Shown here piece by piece: positions 53,350 through 59,876 of a stretch of DNA of 59,876 nucleotides. Source of the stretch: SVTX01 sp045602385 (GTDB lineage Bacteria; Bacillota; Clostridia; Oscillospirales; CAG-272); NCBI GenBank assembly GCA_045602385.1, contig JAZSBL010000001.1:1-59876 (forward strand), in the 5' to 3' direction. The translations under genes were made by a program, and so were the position numbers. Below the pieces are notes generated by a model. It was not told where the DNA came from. It ran no database searches and worked only from the letters and a program-made list of their open reading frames with translations. Numbering within the stretch: the first letter of the stretch is position 1; every line of letters begins with the position of its first letter.

Positions 53350-54627
53350 TTATTTCGTATTTCTCTTTTCGCTTCTCACTATCTTATACATCTCCTCTGT
53401 CGCGAGGCGCGTCTTTGCGACAACGTCGCGCTCGGTCTTCGGGAAGCAATAATACAAAATATCATTGTTACCAATGCAGATTATGTCGCCAAGCTTGTAC
53501 CAGAAATAATCGGCGTAAAGGCTATATGACGCAAGAGGCTTTTGAGTGTAATCAAGCTCACCGTCAACACCCGTGAGGTGGAAGCCCTCGCGATTGTGCG
53601 TGAGATGACCGTCGCCGATATCGTAGATACAGTCGGTATCCACCATAGCGCAGATGTTCACGTCAATATCGAGATTGTACGTGCCATCCTCGATCTCCTT
53701 CTTTACGCATTCTCTTTCCCAGCGGTACCAATCGGGAATGTGCGAAAATTCGGTCTCGCCCTCGCGGGCCTTCATAGAGCCGTCCTCAAGCATCTCGTAC
53801 ACCTTGCCGCAGGCGCTACAGGTAAGCGTAGTTCCCTTACCCACGGTTTCGCCCTCAACGTTGCAGTGCGGACATTTGTAGAGCACGCGGTTGAGCGAGT
53901 CTGCTCTGAAAGGCTCGTCGATCTTGACACCGTTCTCCTTTTGCCAGGCGAAGTTGTCAAAGGTGAACTTTTCAGTCAACAGATCATTGATCTCGCTTAT
54001 CTTCATCTTCTTTATCTCGTCGGGAGAAAGGAGATATTCCATCGTCGCCGACACGTTCACCTTACGGAGCTGGAGATTATTGTAAAGCGGGTCGCGCGTA
54101 AACGCGCCCTCGGTCTTAATCATAACGACCGGCATATCAAGTATCTTGATGCATCTGCCAAGGCTCTGCGGAAGCGGAGTTGCCGTTCCGTCAAAGCTGT
54201 AGCTTGCCTCGGGGTACATAAGGATAGATGAATTGTGGCGCTTTACCGCGTACATCATATCATGTAAAAGACCGACGTCGCCGACGAACTTTTTGGTCGG
54301 TATGCAGCCGAGATAATGCATCAGCAGATTTCTGCCGATAAATCCGTCAGAGGTGGTAACGATATTGTACTTTCTTGGAAAAAGCAGCTTGTTTGCGATC
54401 TTCAGATCAATAAAGCTCGAGTGATTCATAAGGATAAAGCAGGGCTCGTTTTTACCGAGTCTGTCCATATCTATCTTCTCGTACTTAAACTTTGTTGCCA
54501 TGAGATCGGGAAATGATGCGATGCGAACGACAGTGCCCAAAATCTTGCTTGGCTTTGCGGGCTTCTTTTTCTTTCTGGGCTGTTTTGCAAGGACCTCACT
54601 ATACGTATAACCGCTCTTGACCTTCAT
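53350..54627 (-). CDS. Lysophospholipid acyltransferase family protein with zinc ribbon
   Basis: A 425-aa protein of the PlsC/1-acylglycerol-phosphate acyltransferase superfamily. The catalytic HX4D motif is NHSSFID (H69, D74), and the acceptor-binding block is MYPEASYSFDGTATPLP. Unlike PlsC it continues into a zinc ribbon (CPHCNVEGETVGKGTTLTCSACGK, about 253-276) and a C-terminal domain of about 150 aa rich in beta-strand pattern (HLTHNREGFHLTGVDGEL). No clear membrane anchor is visible. Substrate is uncertain. It is monocistronic with its own promoter. Confidence 0.85.
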   Translation of the reverse strand: MKVKSGYTYSEVLAKQPRKKKKPAKPSKILGTVVRIASFPDLMATKFKYEKIDMDRLGKNEPCFILMNHSSFIDLKIANKLLFPRKYNIVTTSDGFIGRNLLMHYLGCIPTKKFVGDVGLLHDMMYAVKRHNSSILMYPEASYSFDGTATPLPQSLGRCIKILDMPVVMIKTEGAFTRDPLYNNLQLRKVNVSATMEYLLSPDEIKKMKISEINDLLTEKFTFDNFAWQKENGVKIDEPFRADSLNRVLYKCPHCNVEGETVGKGTTLTCSACGKVYEMLEDGSMKAREGETEFSHIPDWYRWERECVKKEIEDGTYNLDIDVNICAMVDTDCIYDIGDGHLTHNREGFHLTGVDGELDYTQKPLASYSLYADYFWYKLGDIICIGNNDILYYCFPKTERDVVAKTRLATEEMYKIVRSEKRNTK

Positions 54628-54687
54628 ATCTTTTCCGCCTTCTTTTAGTAAATTTCCAATGTTAACTGAATATTAACTCACCCTATA

Positions 54688-54716
54688 ATTTTAACATCAT
54701 TTGATGTGTTTGTCAA
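54688..54716 (-). promoter_or_regulatory. Promoter of the acyltransferase gene
   Basis: The minus strand has TTGACA (54711-54716), a 17-bp spacer and TAAAAT (54688-54693). The remainder of the 54628-54940 gap is AT-rich and holds only this and the opposing promoter. Confidence 0.82.
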
Positions 54717-54860
54717 GAAATTTTATACGTATCATAGTCTTTTTTATCACCTTTCTTGTCGTTTTAGTGCTTATTTTGTAAACATTCGATTGTTTTTTAA
54801 ATCATGAGTGTATATATTGCATATGTATTTGTCTAAAAAACTACTAATTTGCTAAATCAC

Positions 54861-54889
54861 TTGACATATGTATTAAATAGTGATATAAT
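54861..54889 (+). promoter_or_regulatory. Promoter of the VWA lipoprotein gene
   Basis: TTGACA (54861-54866), a 17-bp spacer and TATAAT (54884-54889). Confidence 0.9.
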
Positions 54890-54940
54890 CGTACGTGCGA
54901 AATCTTTTAAAGAAAACATTTCCAAAGGAGGAAATAAAAA

Positions 54941-56941
54941 ATGAAAAAGATTAGATTTCTGATTCTTTCGGTTCTCCTTCTTTCTCTCCTGCTTACAGTC
55001 TTCACAAGCTGTGACGTCAAGTCCCTGTTAGGTCAGGTCGAGAAGAGCGAGATAGAAACAAAAAATGAAGATACCACCGACAGATTCAGCAACTCGACCA
55101 CCACTAAGGAACCCTCAACCAAGGATCCATCAACCAAGGATCCCACTTCCCTCTCCTCGTGCGATCACGATTGGGATGAATGGGTAGAATCCGAAACACC
55201 CATTTGCGCCACGGGATATAAAACTCGCACATGTCTCGAATGCTCAGCAACAGAGCAGGTATTCGTAGCCCCCGTTGAGCATAAACTTATCGCCATCGAG
55301 GTCGAATACGCCGACGAGAGCGAGATCAAGGCAAGATTCAGCTGCGAATATTGCGGCATGCTCCTCTTAAAGACAGTCGAATCAGACGGAGATGACGACG
55401 GCGACGGAATCATCAATAGCATGGAGATCTCCATCGGCACAAACCCCTTTGACTCCGACACCGACAAGGACGGAATCGATGATAAGCGCGAGGTCAGCAG
55501 CACCAACACCGACCCCCGCCTTGGAGACTCCGACGAAGACGGACTTTCCGACCTTGAAGAAATAGAGGTCTACTACACAAATCCTCTTAATGCCGACTCC
55601 GACAATGACGGTGTAACAGACGGCAAGGAGGTAGAGATGTCGTTCGATCCTCTCACACCCCAAACAACCTTTACCGTTTCCTACACTCCTTCCTTTGACG
55701 AGGAGGAGAGCATGGCGGCAGTTCCCTCTATTGAGGCTGAGCTCACACCTGCACAGGTCAACGCCCTCAAGATCCAGCGCTCCGACGCGGTTTCCCGCAA
55801 TTCGGTAGGCTACATTGGCGATGCTTTTGATTTCTCTATAGACGATGAAAGCGTAGAAAACACAAACGTATCACTTACAGTAGGATTTGAGTATGACGAG
55901 AACAAAGTATCCTATAATGCGCAGCCCACGATCTACGCTATTGAGGAAAATGAGCACGGAATCAAGCACATGACACCCGTAGAGACATATGTCTATGACG
56001 GAAAGGCAACCGCGCTTGTAGACAAGTTCACAACCTACGTGCTTGTTGACAGAACTCAGCTTGAAAATGAGCTTACCTGGATCGACACCTACACTATCGA
56101 CAAGAATTTTGATAATCTTGAGATCGTGTTCGTAATTGACGACTCGGGAAGCATGACCTCCTATGACCCCTACAATCAGCGTCTTGACGTGGCAAGAGAG
56201 CTTATAGATAAGCTCCCCGCAGATACAAAGATCGGTATTGTTGCATTTGGTGACACAAGCGAGTACAGAAGATTGACCGGCGATACCCTTATCAATGATA
56301 AGCTGATAGCGCAGGAATATCTCACCACATACTACTACACGTCTAACGGCTGGTCCACATATATGTATGACGCGATCGAACGCTCGTTTGATCTTTTTGA
56401 ATCCACAGACGAGAACACCATGCGCATGATGGTAGTGTTGACCGACGGAATCTCAGAGGATACATCTTATCACAACTCGGTTATCAACACCGCAATTCTC
56501 AACAACGTAAACCTTTTCACCGTAGGACTCGGCTCCGGTAATTCAAGCTACTTTGAAAGCTACCTTGAGCCCCTCGCAAACGGCACAGATGGCGAATTCT
56601 ACCTTGCAAATGATGCATCTAATCTTGCGGAAGCCTTCGATGCCATCGGAGAAAAGCTCAGCCTTACTACCGATTCGGACGGCGACGGCCTCTCCGACTA
56701 CTACGAGGAAAACACCGTTCTCTTCAGCGGTGTAAATTACGTTCTTGATAAGACTAATCCCGATACCGACGGCGACGGTCTGCTTGACGGTGAGGAGATC
56801 GTTACAACGATTATTTACAGCGTTGACGGAACCAAGATGAGCGTGACGGGTGTTGTCAAGTCCAACCCCTCATTGGCAGACTCTGACGGTGACGGCGTAA
56901 ACGATAAGTTTGACGTCTACCCCATGGACGAAACCAGATAA
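54941..56941 (+). CDS. VWA-domain lipoprotein with calcium-binding (TSP3-like) repeats
   Basis: A 666-aa surface lipoprotein: lipobox FTSC with C24, then a Thr/Lys-rich linker containing a short repeat (KDPSTKDPT). A Cys-containing region follows (CDHDWDEWVESETPICATGYKTRTCLECSATEQVF), then a block of aspartate-rich repeats (DGDDDGDGIINSMEISIGTNPFDSDTDKDGIDD...) that should bind calcium. The von Willebrand A domain near 395-570 has MIDAS D400-x-S402-x-S404 (DDSGSMTS) and VVLTDGISED. More calcium repeats (TDSDGDGLSDYYEE, TDGDGLLDGEE, DSDGDGVNDKFD) close the protein. It probably mediates adhesion or matrix binding at the cell surface. AAAGGAGG fixes the start. Confidence 0.88.
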   Translation: MKKIRFLILSVLLLSLLLTVFTSCDVKSLLGQVEKSEIETKNEDTTDRFSNSTTTKEPSTKDPSTKDPTSLSSCDHDWDEWVESETPICATGYKTRTCLECSATEQVFVAPVEHKLIAIEVEYADESEIKARFSCEYCGMLLLKTVESDGDDDGDGIINSMEISIGTNPFDSDTDKDGIDDKREVSSTNTDPRLGDSDEDGLSDLEEIEVYYTNPLNADSDNDGVTDGKEVEMSFDPLTPQTTFTVSYTPSFDEEESMAAVPSIEAELTPAQVNALKIQRSDAVSRNSVGYIGDAFDFSIDDESVENTNVSLTVGFEYDENKVSYNAQPTIYAIEENEHGIKHMTPVETYVYDGKATALVDKFTTYVLVDRTQLENELTWIDTYTIDKNFDNLEIVFVIDDSGSMTSYDPYNQRLDVARELIDKLPADTKIGIVAFGDTSEYRRLTGDTLINDKLIAQEYLTTYYYTSNGWSTYMYDAIERSFDLFESTDENTMRMMVVLTDGISEDTSYHNSVINTAILNNVNLFTVGLGSGNSSYFESYLEPLANGTDGEFYLANDASNLAEAFDAIGEKLSLTTDSDGDGLSDYYEENTVLFSGVNYVLDKTNPDTDGDGLLDGEEIVTTIIYSVDGTKMSVTGVVKSNPSLADSDGDGVNDKFDVYPMDETR

Positions 56942-56950
56942 TAAAAGATT

Positions 56951-56984
56951 CAGCGCAGTGCCACACGGCACTGCGCTGTTTTCT
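56951..56984 (+). terminator. Terminator after the VWA lipoprotein gene
   Basis: CAGCGCAGTGCC / GGCACTGCGCTG form a 12-bp stem with a 4-nt loop, followed by a T-rich run. Confidence 0.92.
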
Positions 56985-57302
56985 TTTCACTACCCATTAA
57001 CAGATTTGGAGTTCATATTCCATATAAAAACTTCCTTTCGGTTTGTGTTAAACACCATTATACCGAAATGAAGTAATAAGTCCAGATAAGTTTTGAAAAT
57101 TATTTGTTTTCAATGCTTTTCGCCACAGCGAAAAGCTACCTTACTTCTTCACTATTCACTACTACCTATTACTTTCCAAAAACCTTCTCGGATGGATTTA
57201 GTGGAAAGTGAAAAGTAAAGAGTGAAAAAGTAAAAACCTTCCCGAACTTCGTACGAGAAGGCTTTTAGCACGTGTTGAAAAAAGATTTCTATTTATCACA
57301 TT
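56985..57302. other. Intergenic stretch without a gene
   Basis: No coding frame was identified. It contains AT-rich sequence and short imperfect repeats (ACTTTCC / GGAAAGTGAAAAG-type and two CCTTC...CGAGAAGG-like segments near 57180 and 57238) that may be remnants of an intergenic repeat. Confidence 0.5.
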
Positions 57303-57854
57303 TTATTCTTGTTCAATAGATGGTATTACCGATGCTGAACCAAAAACAACTATTTTCCCACAACGGATACAAGCACCGTTTTCTTCCGTAGAAATAACAA
57401 AAGTACGACGGTTGTCCTCAAAGGCAATCGCATCCTCCTCGTTGGAAAACTCGTAAATATATGCCCAGCTCCAATTAGGATCTTCGCGTGAAACGCTTTG
57501 ATCGGTAATGTGAACAATTTCAAGAATCTCTCCATTAAGTGAGAGTCCCATGCTACTAATATTTTGACATATAGTTGCAATCATAGAGGAATCGTATTTC
57601 TGAATATAAAAAACCTTTTTGTCAAAAAGTTGTATTATCGCATCAACCGTTAGATTGGTCTCGGTTTCAACGTTTTCAGTCATCGTAGCCTCGGATGAAG
57701 TAGTATCATCAACCGTTAGATTGGTCTCGGTTTCAACGCTTTCAGTCATCGTGGCATTGGATGAAGCAGTATCATCATGGCCCAGTGCATCACAAGCTAC
57801 AAAGAAAAGCAATAGTAAACTTAGAACTAAAACACTTAATGAAATTTTATTCAT
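57303..57854 (-). CDS. Small lipoprotein with a 22-residue tandem repeat
   Basis: A 183-aa lipoprotein: lipobox FVAC with C21, then two copies of a 22-aa Thr/Glu-rich unit (TMTESVETETNLTV and TMTENVETETNLTV), corresponding to a 66-bp DNA repeat around 57641-57770. The C-terminal 110 aa (ADAIIQLFDKKVFYIQKYDSSMIATICQNISSMGL...) resemble no family I can name. It includes WAYIYEFSNEEDAIAFEDNRRTFV, which may be a small alpha/beta fold. The longer frame upstream is dropped because GGAGGAAAGG lies just before the ATG at 57854. Confidence 0.75.
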   Translation of the reverse strand: MNKISLSVLVLSLLLLFFVACDALGHDDTASSNATMTESVETETNLTVDDTTSSEATMTENVETETNLTVDAIIQLFDKKVFYIQKYDSSMIATICQNISSMGLSLNGEILEIVHITDQSVSREDPNWSWAYIYEFSNEEDAIAFEDNRRTFVISTEENGACIRCGKIVVFGSASVIPSIEQE

Positions 57855-58030
57855 TTTTCCTTTCCTCCTAAAACAAAAAGATGTGCACAACCGAAAAAAA
57901 AGCATACTCCGATTGGTGGTACACAAGACGTAACAAGCGCGGAGATAACCATCGCCCAAACATCAAGTGAGAATTTGCATTTTTGCCAAATTCATTATTA
58001 ATGTTGAACATATCACCTTCATTTGACTAA

Positions 58031-58059
58031 AGTATATCACAATTTCACAGTTTTGTCAA
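58031..58059 (-). promoter_or_regulatory. Promoter of the small lipoprotein gene
   Basis: The minus strand reads TTGACA (58054-58059), a 17-bp spacer and TATACT (58031-58036). The leader is about 165 nt. The promoter abuts the first hairpin of array 1. Confidence 0.82.
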
Positions 58060-58065
58060 TGAAGC

Positions 58066-58216
58066 ATTCGCTACGCGAATATGAAGCAGAAGCCTCACGG
58101 CTTCTATGATGCGGCGGTGTTGCCGCCATGAAGCGAAGCGCGATGTTACTTCTCCGTAAGCCGAAGGCTCGCTTCATAGGGCGAAGCCCTGCTTCCTTTT
58201 TCATACACCGCAGGTG
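58066..58216. repeat. Hairpin array 1
   Basis: A run of about seven short stem-loops with unrelated stems: 58066-58080 (ATTCGC-TAC-GCGAAT), 58088-58105, 58113-58127, 58133-58141, 58159-58169 (AGCC-GAA-GGCT), 58178-58190 (AGGGC-GAA-GCCCT) and 58206-58216 (CACC-GCA-GGTG). The spacers share ATGAAGC in the first half and its complement GCTTCAT in the second half. Confidence 0.75.
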
Positions 58217-58239
58217 CGCTTCATTTCCGGGTGGCGCCT

Positions 58240-58278
58240 GCAACGCAAAAAGGACACCCGAAGGTGTCCTTTGCGTTG
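58240..58278. other. Long hairpin next to array 1
   Basis: CAACGCAAA...GGACACC pairs with GGTGTCC...TTTGCGTTG around CGAA, with two unpaired A residues. It may terminate the 188-aa gene's transcript (stop at 58322) or belong to the array. A larger outer pairing with GGC...GCC is possible. Confidence 0.6.
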
Positions 58279-58321
58279 GCACGTGCCCGACAAAAAAGAT
58301 GCCAACACGAATATGTTAAAA

Positions 58322-58888
58322 TTACTTATCGACAACGATTTTTTCAACAAGTTCTGCAATTTTATCGGTAACATAACCGAGAGCAGCATACTTGTCTTGG
58401 GTTTCCATGTCGGAATCCTTGATCATTGCCATATTGTTATCAAATGCCGATTTTACCAAATTTACTTTTCTGATTTCCTCGTTTTGAACGTCATCGTACA
58501 TCTTTTCATACATTTCGAGCATTTTGAGAAGTGTAAGCTCTCTTGTCTTAAAAACGTCGCAAATTTCGGGGATTTGCTCGAAACGAGCCTCGCAATCTTC
58601 GCCCTCGAGTGATGAAAGCGCATCTCCAAGACGATGCAAGGATGTCTGGCTGTTTTCGGTAAGCTGCTTTTGTAATATTGTAAGTTGTACGAATATTTCT
58701 TTTGCGGTTAATTTATTTTCTTCCACTTTTTCTTCCTCCAAAATCTTATCCGGAGGACACGCAAGGCATATTTTATTTTCATCTACGAAGCGTGCCCTGC
58801 CGTTTTTTACAAGACCTTTTGCCCGTTTCGGGTAGGTCGCCTCATATTCATTTCCTTGCTCATCAACTACAATTACGTTTTTTTCCAT
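58322..58888 (-). CDS. Protein with an RRXRR-like N-terminus, unknown function
   Basis: A 188-aa protein. Residues 1-45 (VIVVDEQGNEYEATYPKRAKGLVKNGRARFVDENKICLACPP) have the pattern Pro-x-Arg-Ala-x-x-Leu-x-x-x-Gly-x-Ala. This resembles the RRXRR module seen at the N-terminus of IscB-type and other HNH nucleases. No HNH or RuvC motif follows. The remaining 140 aa are predicted from sequence to be mostly helical (ILQKQLTENSQTSLHRLGDALSSL, LTLLKMLEMYEKMYDDVQN). It has a good promoter and AAAGGGGG upstream. It lies between two hairpin arrays and 124 nt downstream of the four-helix-bundle gene. Confidence 0.65.
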   Translation of the reverse strand: MEKNVIVVDEQGNEYEATYPKRAKGLVKNGRARFVDENKICLACPPDKILEEEKVEENKLTAKEIFVQLTILQKQLTENSQTSLHRLGDALSSLEGEDCEARFEQIPEICDVFKTRELTLLKMLEMYEKMYDDVQNEEIRKVNLVKSAFDNNMAMIKDSDMETQDKYAALGYVTDKIAELVEKIVVDK

Positions 58889-58957
58889 GGGTGTCGTCCC
58901 CCTTTGTATTGATTTGCTTTTTCGCTAATGTCGTTTTTTGTGATGGGTACCGTCCCC
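58887..58957. repeat. Pair of GGGGACG...ACCC direct repeats in the leader of the 188-aa gene
   Basis: ATGGGTGTCGTCCCC (58887-58901) and ATGGGTACCGTCCCC (58943-58957) are near-identical 15-mers 56 bp apart. Each has internal symmetry, and both lie between the promoter and the start codon. Confidence 0.65.
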
Positions 58958-58970
58958 GATTAGCAATTTT

Positions 58971-58999
58971 ATTATATCATCTATGGTATAATATTGCAA
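58971..58999 (-). promoter_or_regulatory. Promoter of the 188-aa gene
   Basis: The minus strand has TTGCAA (58994-58999), a 17-bp spacer and TATAAT (58971-58976). Confidence 0.8.
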
Positions 59000-59012
59000 G
59001 ATATTTTACAAA

Positions 59013-59366
59013 TTATTTGTTATCAATTTTCTTTTCAATCGTGATACAAGATGAAGTAAGCATTCTCTGTATCCTGCCGCAAAGGTTACGATATGTTTTG
59101 AAAGTTACTTCGTCAATCACCTTTGTGTTATAAAGCAATTTGAGCCAGCTTTCTGTTTCCGCACACTCTTTTCGCGCGATCTTAAATTTGGAGAGCATAT
59201 CGGCAAGGCTTTGAGGATATTGCGCTTCGGTAATGTTGGCAAACACGCTCGAAGAGGATTTGCGAAGCTGAAAAACGGTGTTGGAATTGCCGCTTATGGA
59301 TTTACAAAGCAGCTCACATTTTGTAGCAAGCTCTTCGGAATATTCAAATAAAAGATTTTTTGCCAT
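59013..59366 (-). CDS. Four-helix-bundle protein (S23 / Avd-like)
   Basis: A 117-aa protein matching the four-helix-bundle family, which includes 23S rRNA intervening-sequence proteins and the Avd accessory of diversity-generating retroelements. The hallmark block is QLRKSSSSVFANITEAQYPQSLADMLSKFKIARKECAETESWLKLL (family consensus QLRRSxxSIxANIxEGxxxxSxxDFxxxxxIAxxSxxExxYWLxLL). AAGGAGCG lies 7 nt before the ATG, and the longer upstream frame runs into the hairpin array. There is no reverse transcriptase or variable repeat gene in the window. The family binds nucleic acid in known cases; the role here is unknown. Confidence 0.85.
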   Translation of the reverse strand: MAKNLLFEYSEELATKCELLCKSISGNSNTVFQLRKSSSSVFANITEAQYPQSLADMLSKFKIARKECAETESWLKLLYNTKVIDEVTFKTYRNLCGRIQRMLTSSCITIEKKIDNK

Positions 59367-59398
59367 AGTTCGCTCCTTTCGCGTCCTCACATCCCAAT

Positions 59399-59600
59399 CA
59401 CGCCGAAGGCGTGTATGAAATCCGCCGCAGGCGGTATGTAATTGCGACGAAGTCGCGTACGTAATCACGGCACCGCCGTGTATGTTATCAATCCGAAGGA
59501 TTCCGGGGAGATACACGCTTGCGCGTGATGCCATACTGCGCGGGGCGCAGATTACATACACGCCCAAAGGGCGTGATTACATGCCAATCCTTCGGATTGG
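59399..59600. repeat. Hairpin array 2
   Basis: Nine consecutive stem-loops with different stems: 59399-59413 (CACGCC-GAA-GGCGTG), 59422-59434, 59444-59456, 59466-59480, 59490-59502, 59513-59526, 59536-59550, 59559-59575 and 59584-59600. Spacers read TATGAAAT, TATGTAAT, TACGTAAT, TATGTTAT in the first half and ATTACATA, ATTACATG in the second half, so the polarity inverts. The array directly precedes the four-helix-bundle gene. Confidence 0.85.
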
Positions 59601-59605
59601 ATAAA

Positions 59606-59640
59606 AATTAAAGCGACCTCGAAAGGTCGCTTTAATTTTT
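59606..59640. terminator. Terminator of the tRNA operon
   Basis: AAATTAAAGCGACC and GGTCGCTTTAATTT pair around a short loop, with T and A tracts on either side, immediately after tRNA-Cys. Confidence 0.9.
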
Positions 59641-59714
59641 GGAGGTGACGGCCGGATTTGAACCGGCGGATAACGGTGTTGCAGACCGGGGCCTTACCAC
59701 TTGGCTACGTCACC
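59640..59714 (-). tRNA. tRNA-Cys (GCA)
   Basis: The cloverleaf is complete: acceptor GGTGACG/CGTCACC, anticodon loop CTGCAAC with anticodon GCA, T arm GGTTCAAAT, encoded CCA. It is the last tRNA of the transcript. Confidence 0.97.
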
Positions 59715-59719
59715 AAATA

Positions 59720-59795
59720 TGGAGCGGATTACGGGGCTCGAACCCGCCACCTTCGCCTTGGCAAGGCGACGCTCTACCAAATGAGCTAAATCCGC
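59720..59795 (-). tRNA. tRNA-Gly (GCC)
   Basis: Acceptor GCGGATT/AATCCGC, anticodon loop TTGCCAA with anticodon GCC, T arm GGTTCGAGC, encoded CCA. Confidence 0.97.
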
Positions 59796-59798
59796 AGA

Positions 59799-59875
59799 TG
59801 GCGACCCGAAGGGGACTCGAACCCCTGACCTCTAGCGTGACAGGCTAGCGTTCTAACCAACTGAACTACCGGGCC
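59799..59875 (-). tRNA. tRNA-Asp (GTC)
   Basis: Acceptor GGCCCGG paired with TCGGGTC (two G-U pairs), anticodon loop CTGTCAC with anticodon GTC, T arm GGTTCGAGT, encoded CCA. The promoter lies beyond the window edge. Confidence 0.96.
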
Positions 59876-59876
59876 A

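Noticed and set aside
58066..58216. CRISPR array
   Set aside because: The repeats are short hairpins with different stems. No constant 25-40 bp repeat and no cas genes are present.
59013..59366. 23S rRNA intervening sequence protein inside an rRNA gene
   Set aside because: The protein family fits, but no rRNA sequence surrounds it; it lies beside tRNA genes instead.
59399..59600. CRISPR array
   Set aside because: Constant parts are only about 8 bp and variable parts are palindromic stems, which does not fit repeat-spacer structure.
59013..59600. Complete diversity-generating retroelement
   Set aside because: Only an Avd-like four-helix-bundle protein is seen. No reverse transcriptase, template repeat or variable repeat pair was found in the window.

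Overview
The window comes from a spore-forming member of the Firmicutes, class Clostridia (probably Oscillospirales-like; this is inference). The evidence is an intact sigK and spoVAD-spoVAE, a large Alu-type SRP RNA placed upstream of dnaX-ybaB-recR, a T-box in front of trpS, AddAB recombination genes, the FakA/DegV fatty-acid kinase pair, GlgC plus GlgD, and many textbook sigma-A promoters (TTGACA-17-TATAAT). Most genes are housekeeping genes in compact operons. The last 8 kb is accessory in character.

Layout. 0-3 kb: degV-fakA on the minus strand. 3-12 kb: topB, then a minus-strand block of SRP RNA, dnaX, ybaB, recR and a DUF3737 gene, followed by polA. 12-18 kb: an SH3 lipoprotein, a flavin reductase, a PLP aminotransferase, T-box plus trpS, and a NatAB-like ABC exporter. 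18-22.6 kb: TPP riboswitch plus thiT, sigK convergent with spoVAD-spoVAE, and uridine phosphorylase with a lysine-rich small protein. 22.6-27 kb: a glycosyltransferase with an RlmA-like methyltransferase, and a three-gene operon of PDZ lipoprotein, response regulator and histidine kinase. 27-35 kb: a QueG-like iron-sulfur protein with addB-addA. 35-47.5 kb: a long minus-strand glycogen block (branching-enzyme-like protein, glgC, glgD, glgA, glgP, GH13 enzyme) followed by a FolC-like protein and enolase. 47.7-52 kb: holB-ricT, a small ferredoxin, a TrmN6-like methyltransferase and a TtcA-like protein. 52-53.3 kb: a segment holding an HTH gene, bracketed by about 40-bp inverted repeats and containing a MITE-like element. 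53.3-57.9 kb: an acyltransferase with a zinc ribbon, a large VWA/calcium-repeat lipoprotein and a small lipoprotein. 57.9-59.6 kb: two arrays of short hairpins around a four-helix-bundle (S23/Avd-like) gene and a gene with an RRXRR-like N-terminus. 59.6 kb to the end: tRNA-Cys, tRNA-Gly and tRNA-Asp.

How the genes work together. The glycogen block supplies ADP-glucose (GlgC/GlgD), builds the polymer (GlgA) and degrades it (GlgP, GH13). The only branching-enzyme homologue present looks catalytically dead, so real branching must be encoded elsewhere. HolB, DnaX, RecR, PolA, TopB and AddAB form a replication and repair set spread over the window. The strongest candidate for something undescribed is the hairpin-array region at 57.9-59.6 kb. 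Each array is a run of different 3-7 bp stems, mostly with triloops, separated by one short repeated spacer whose orientation flips about halfway along the array. The two apparent pseudoenzymes (a FolC-like protein without its P-loop lysine and a GlgB-like protein without catalytic residues) are the next most interesting items.
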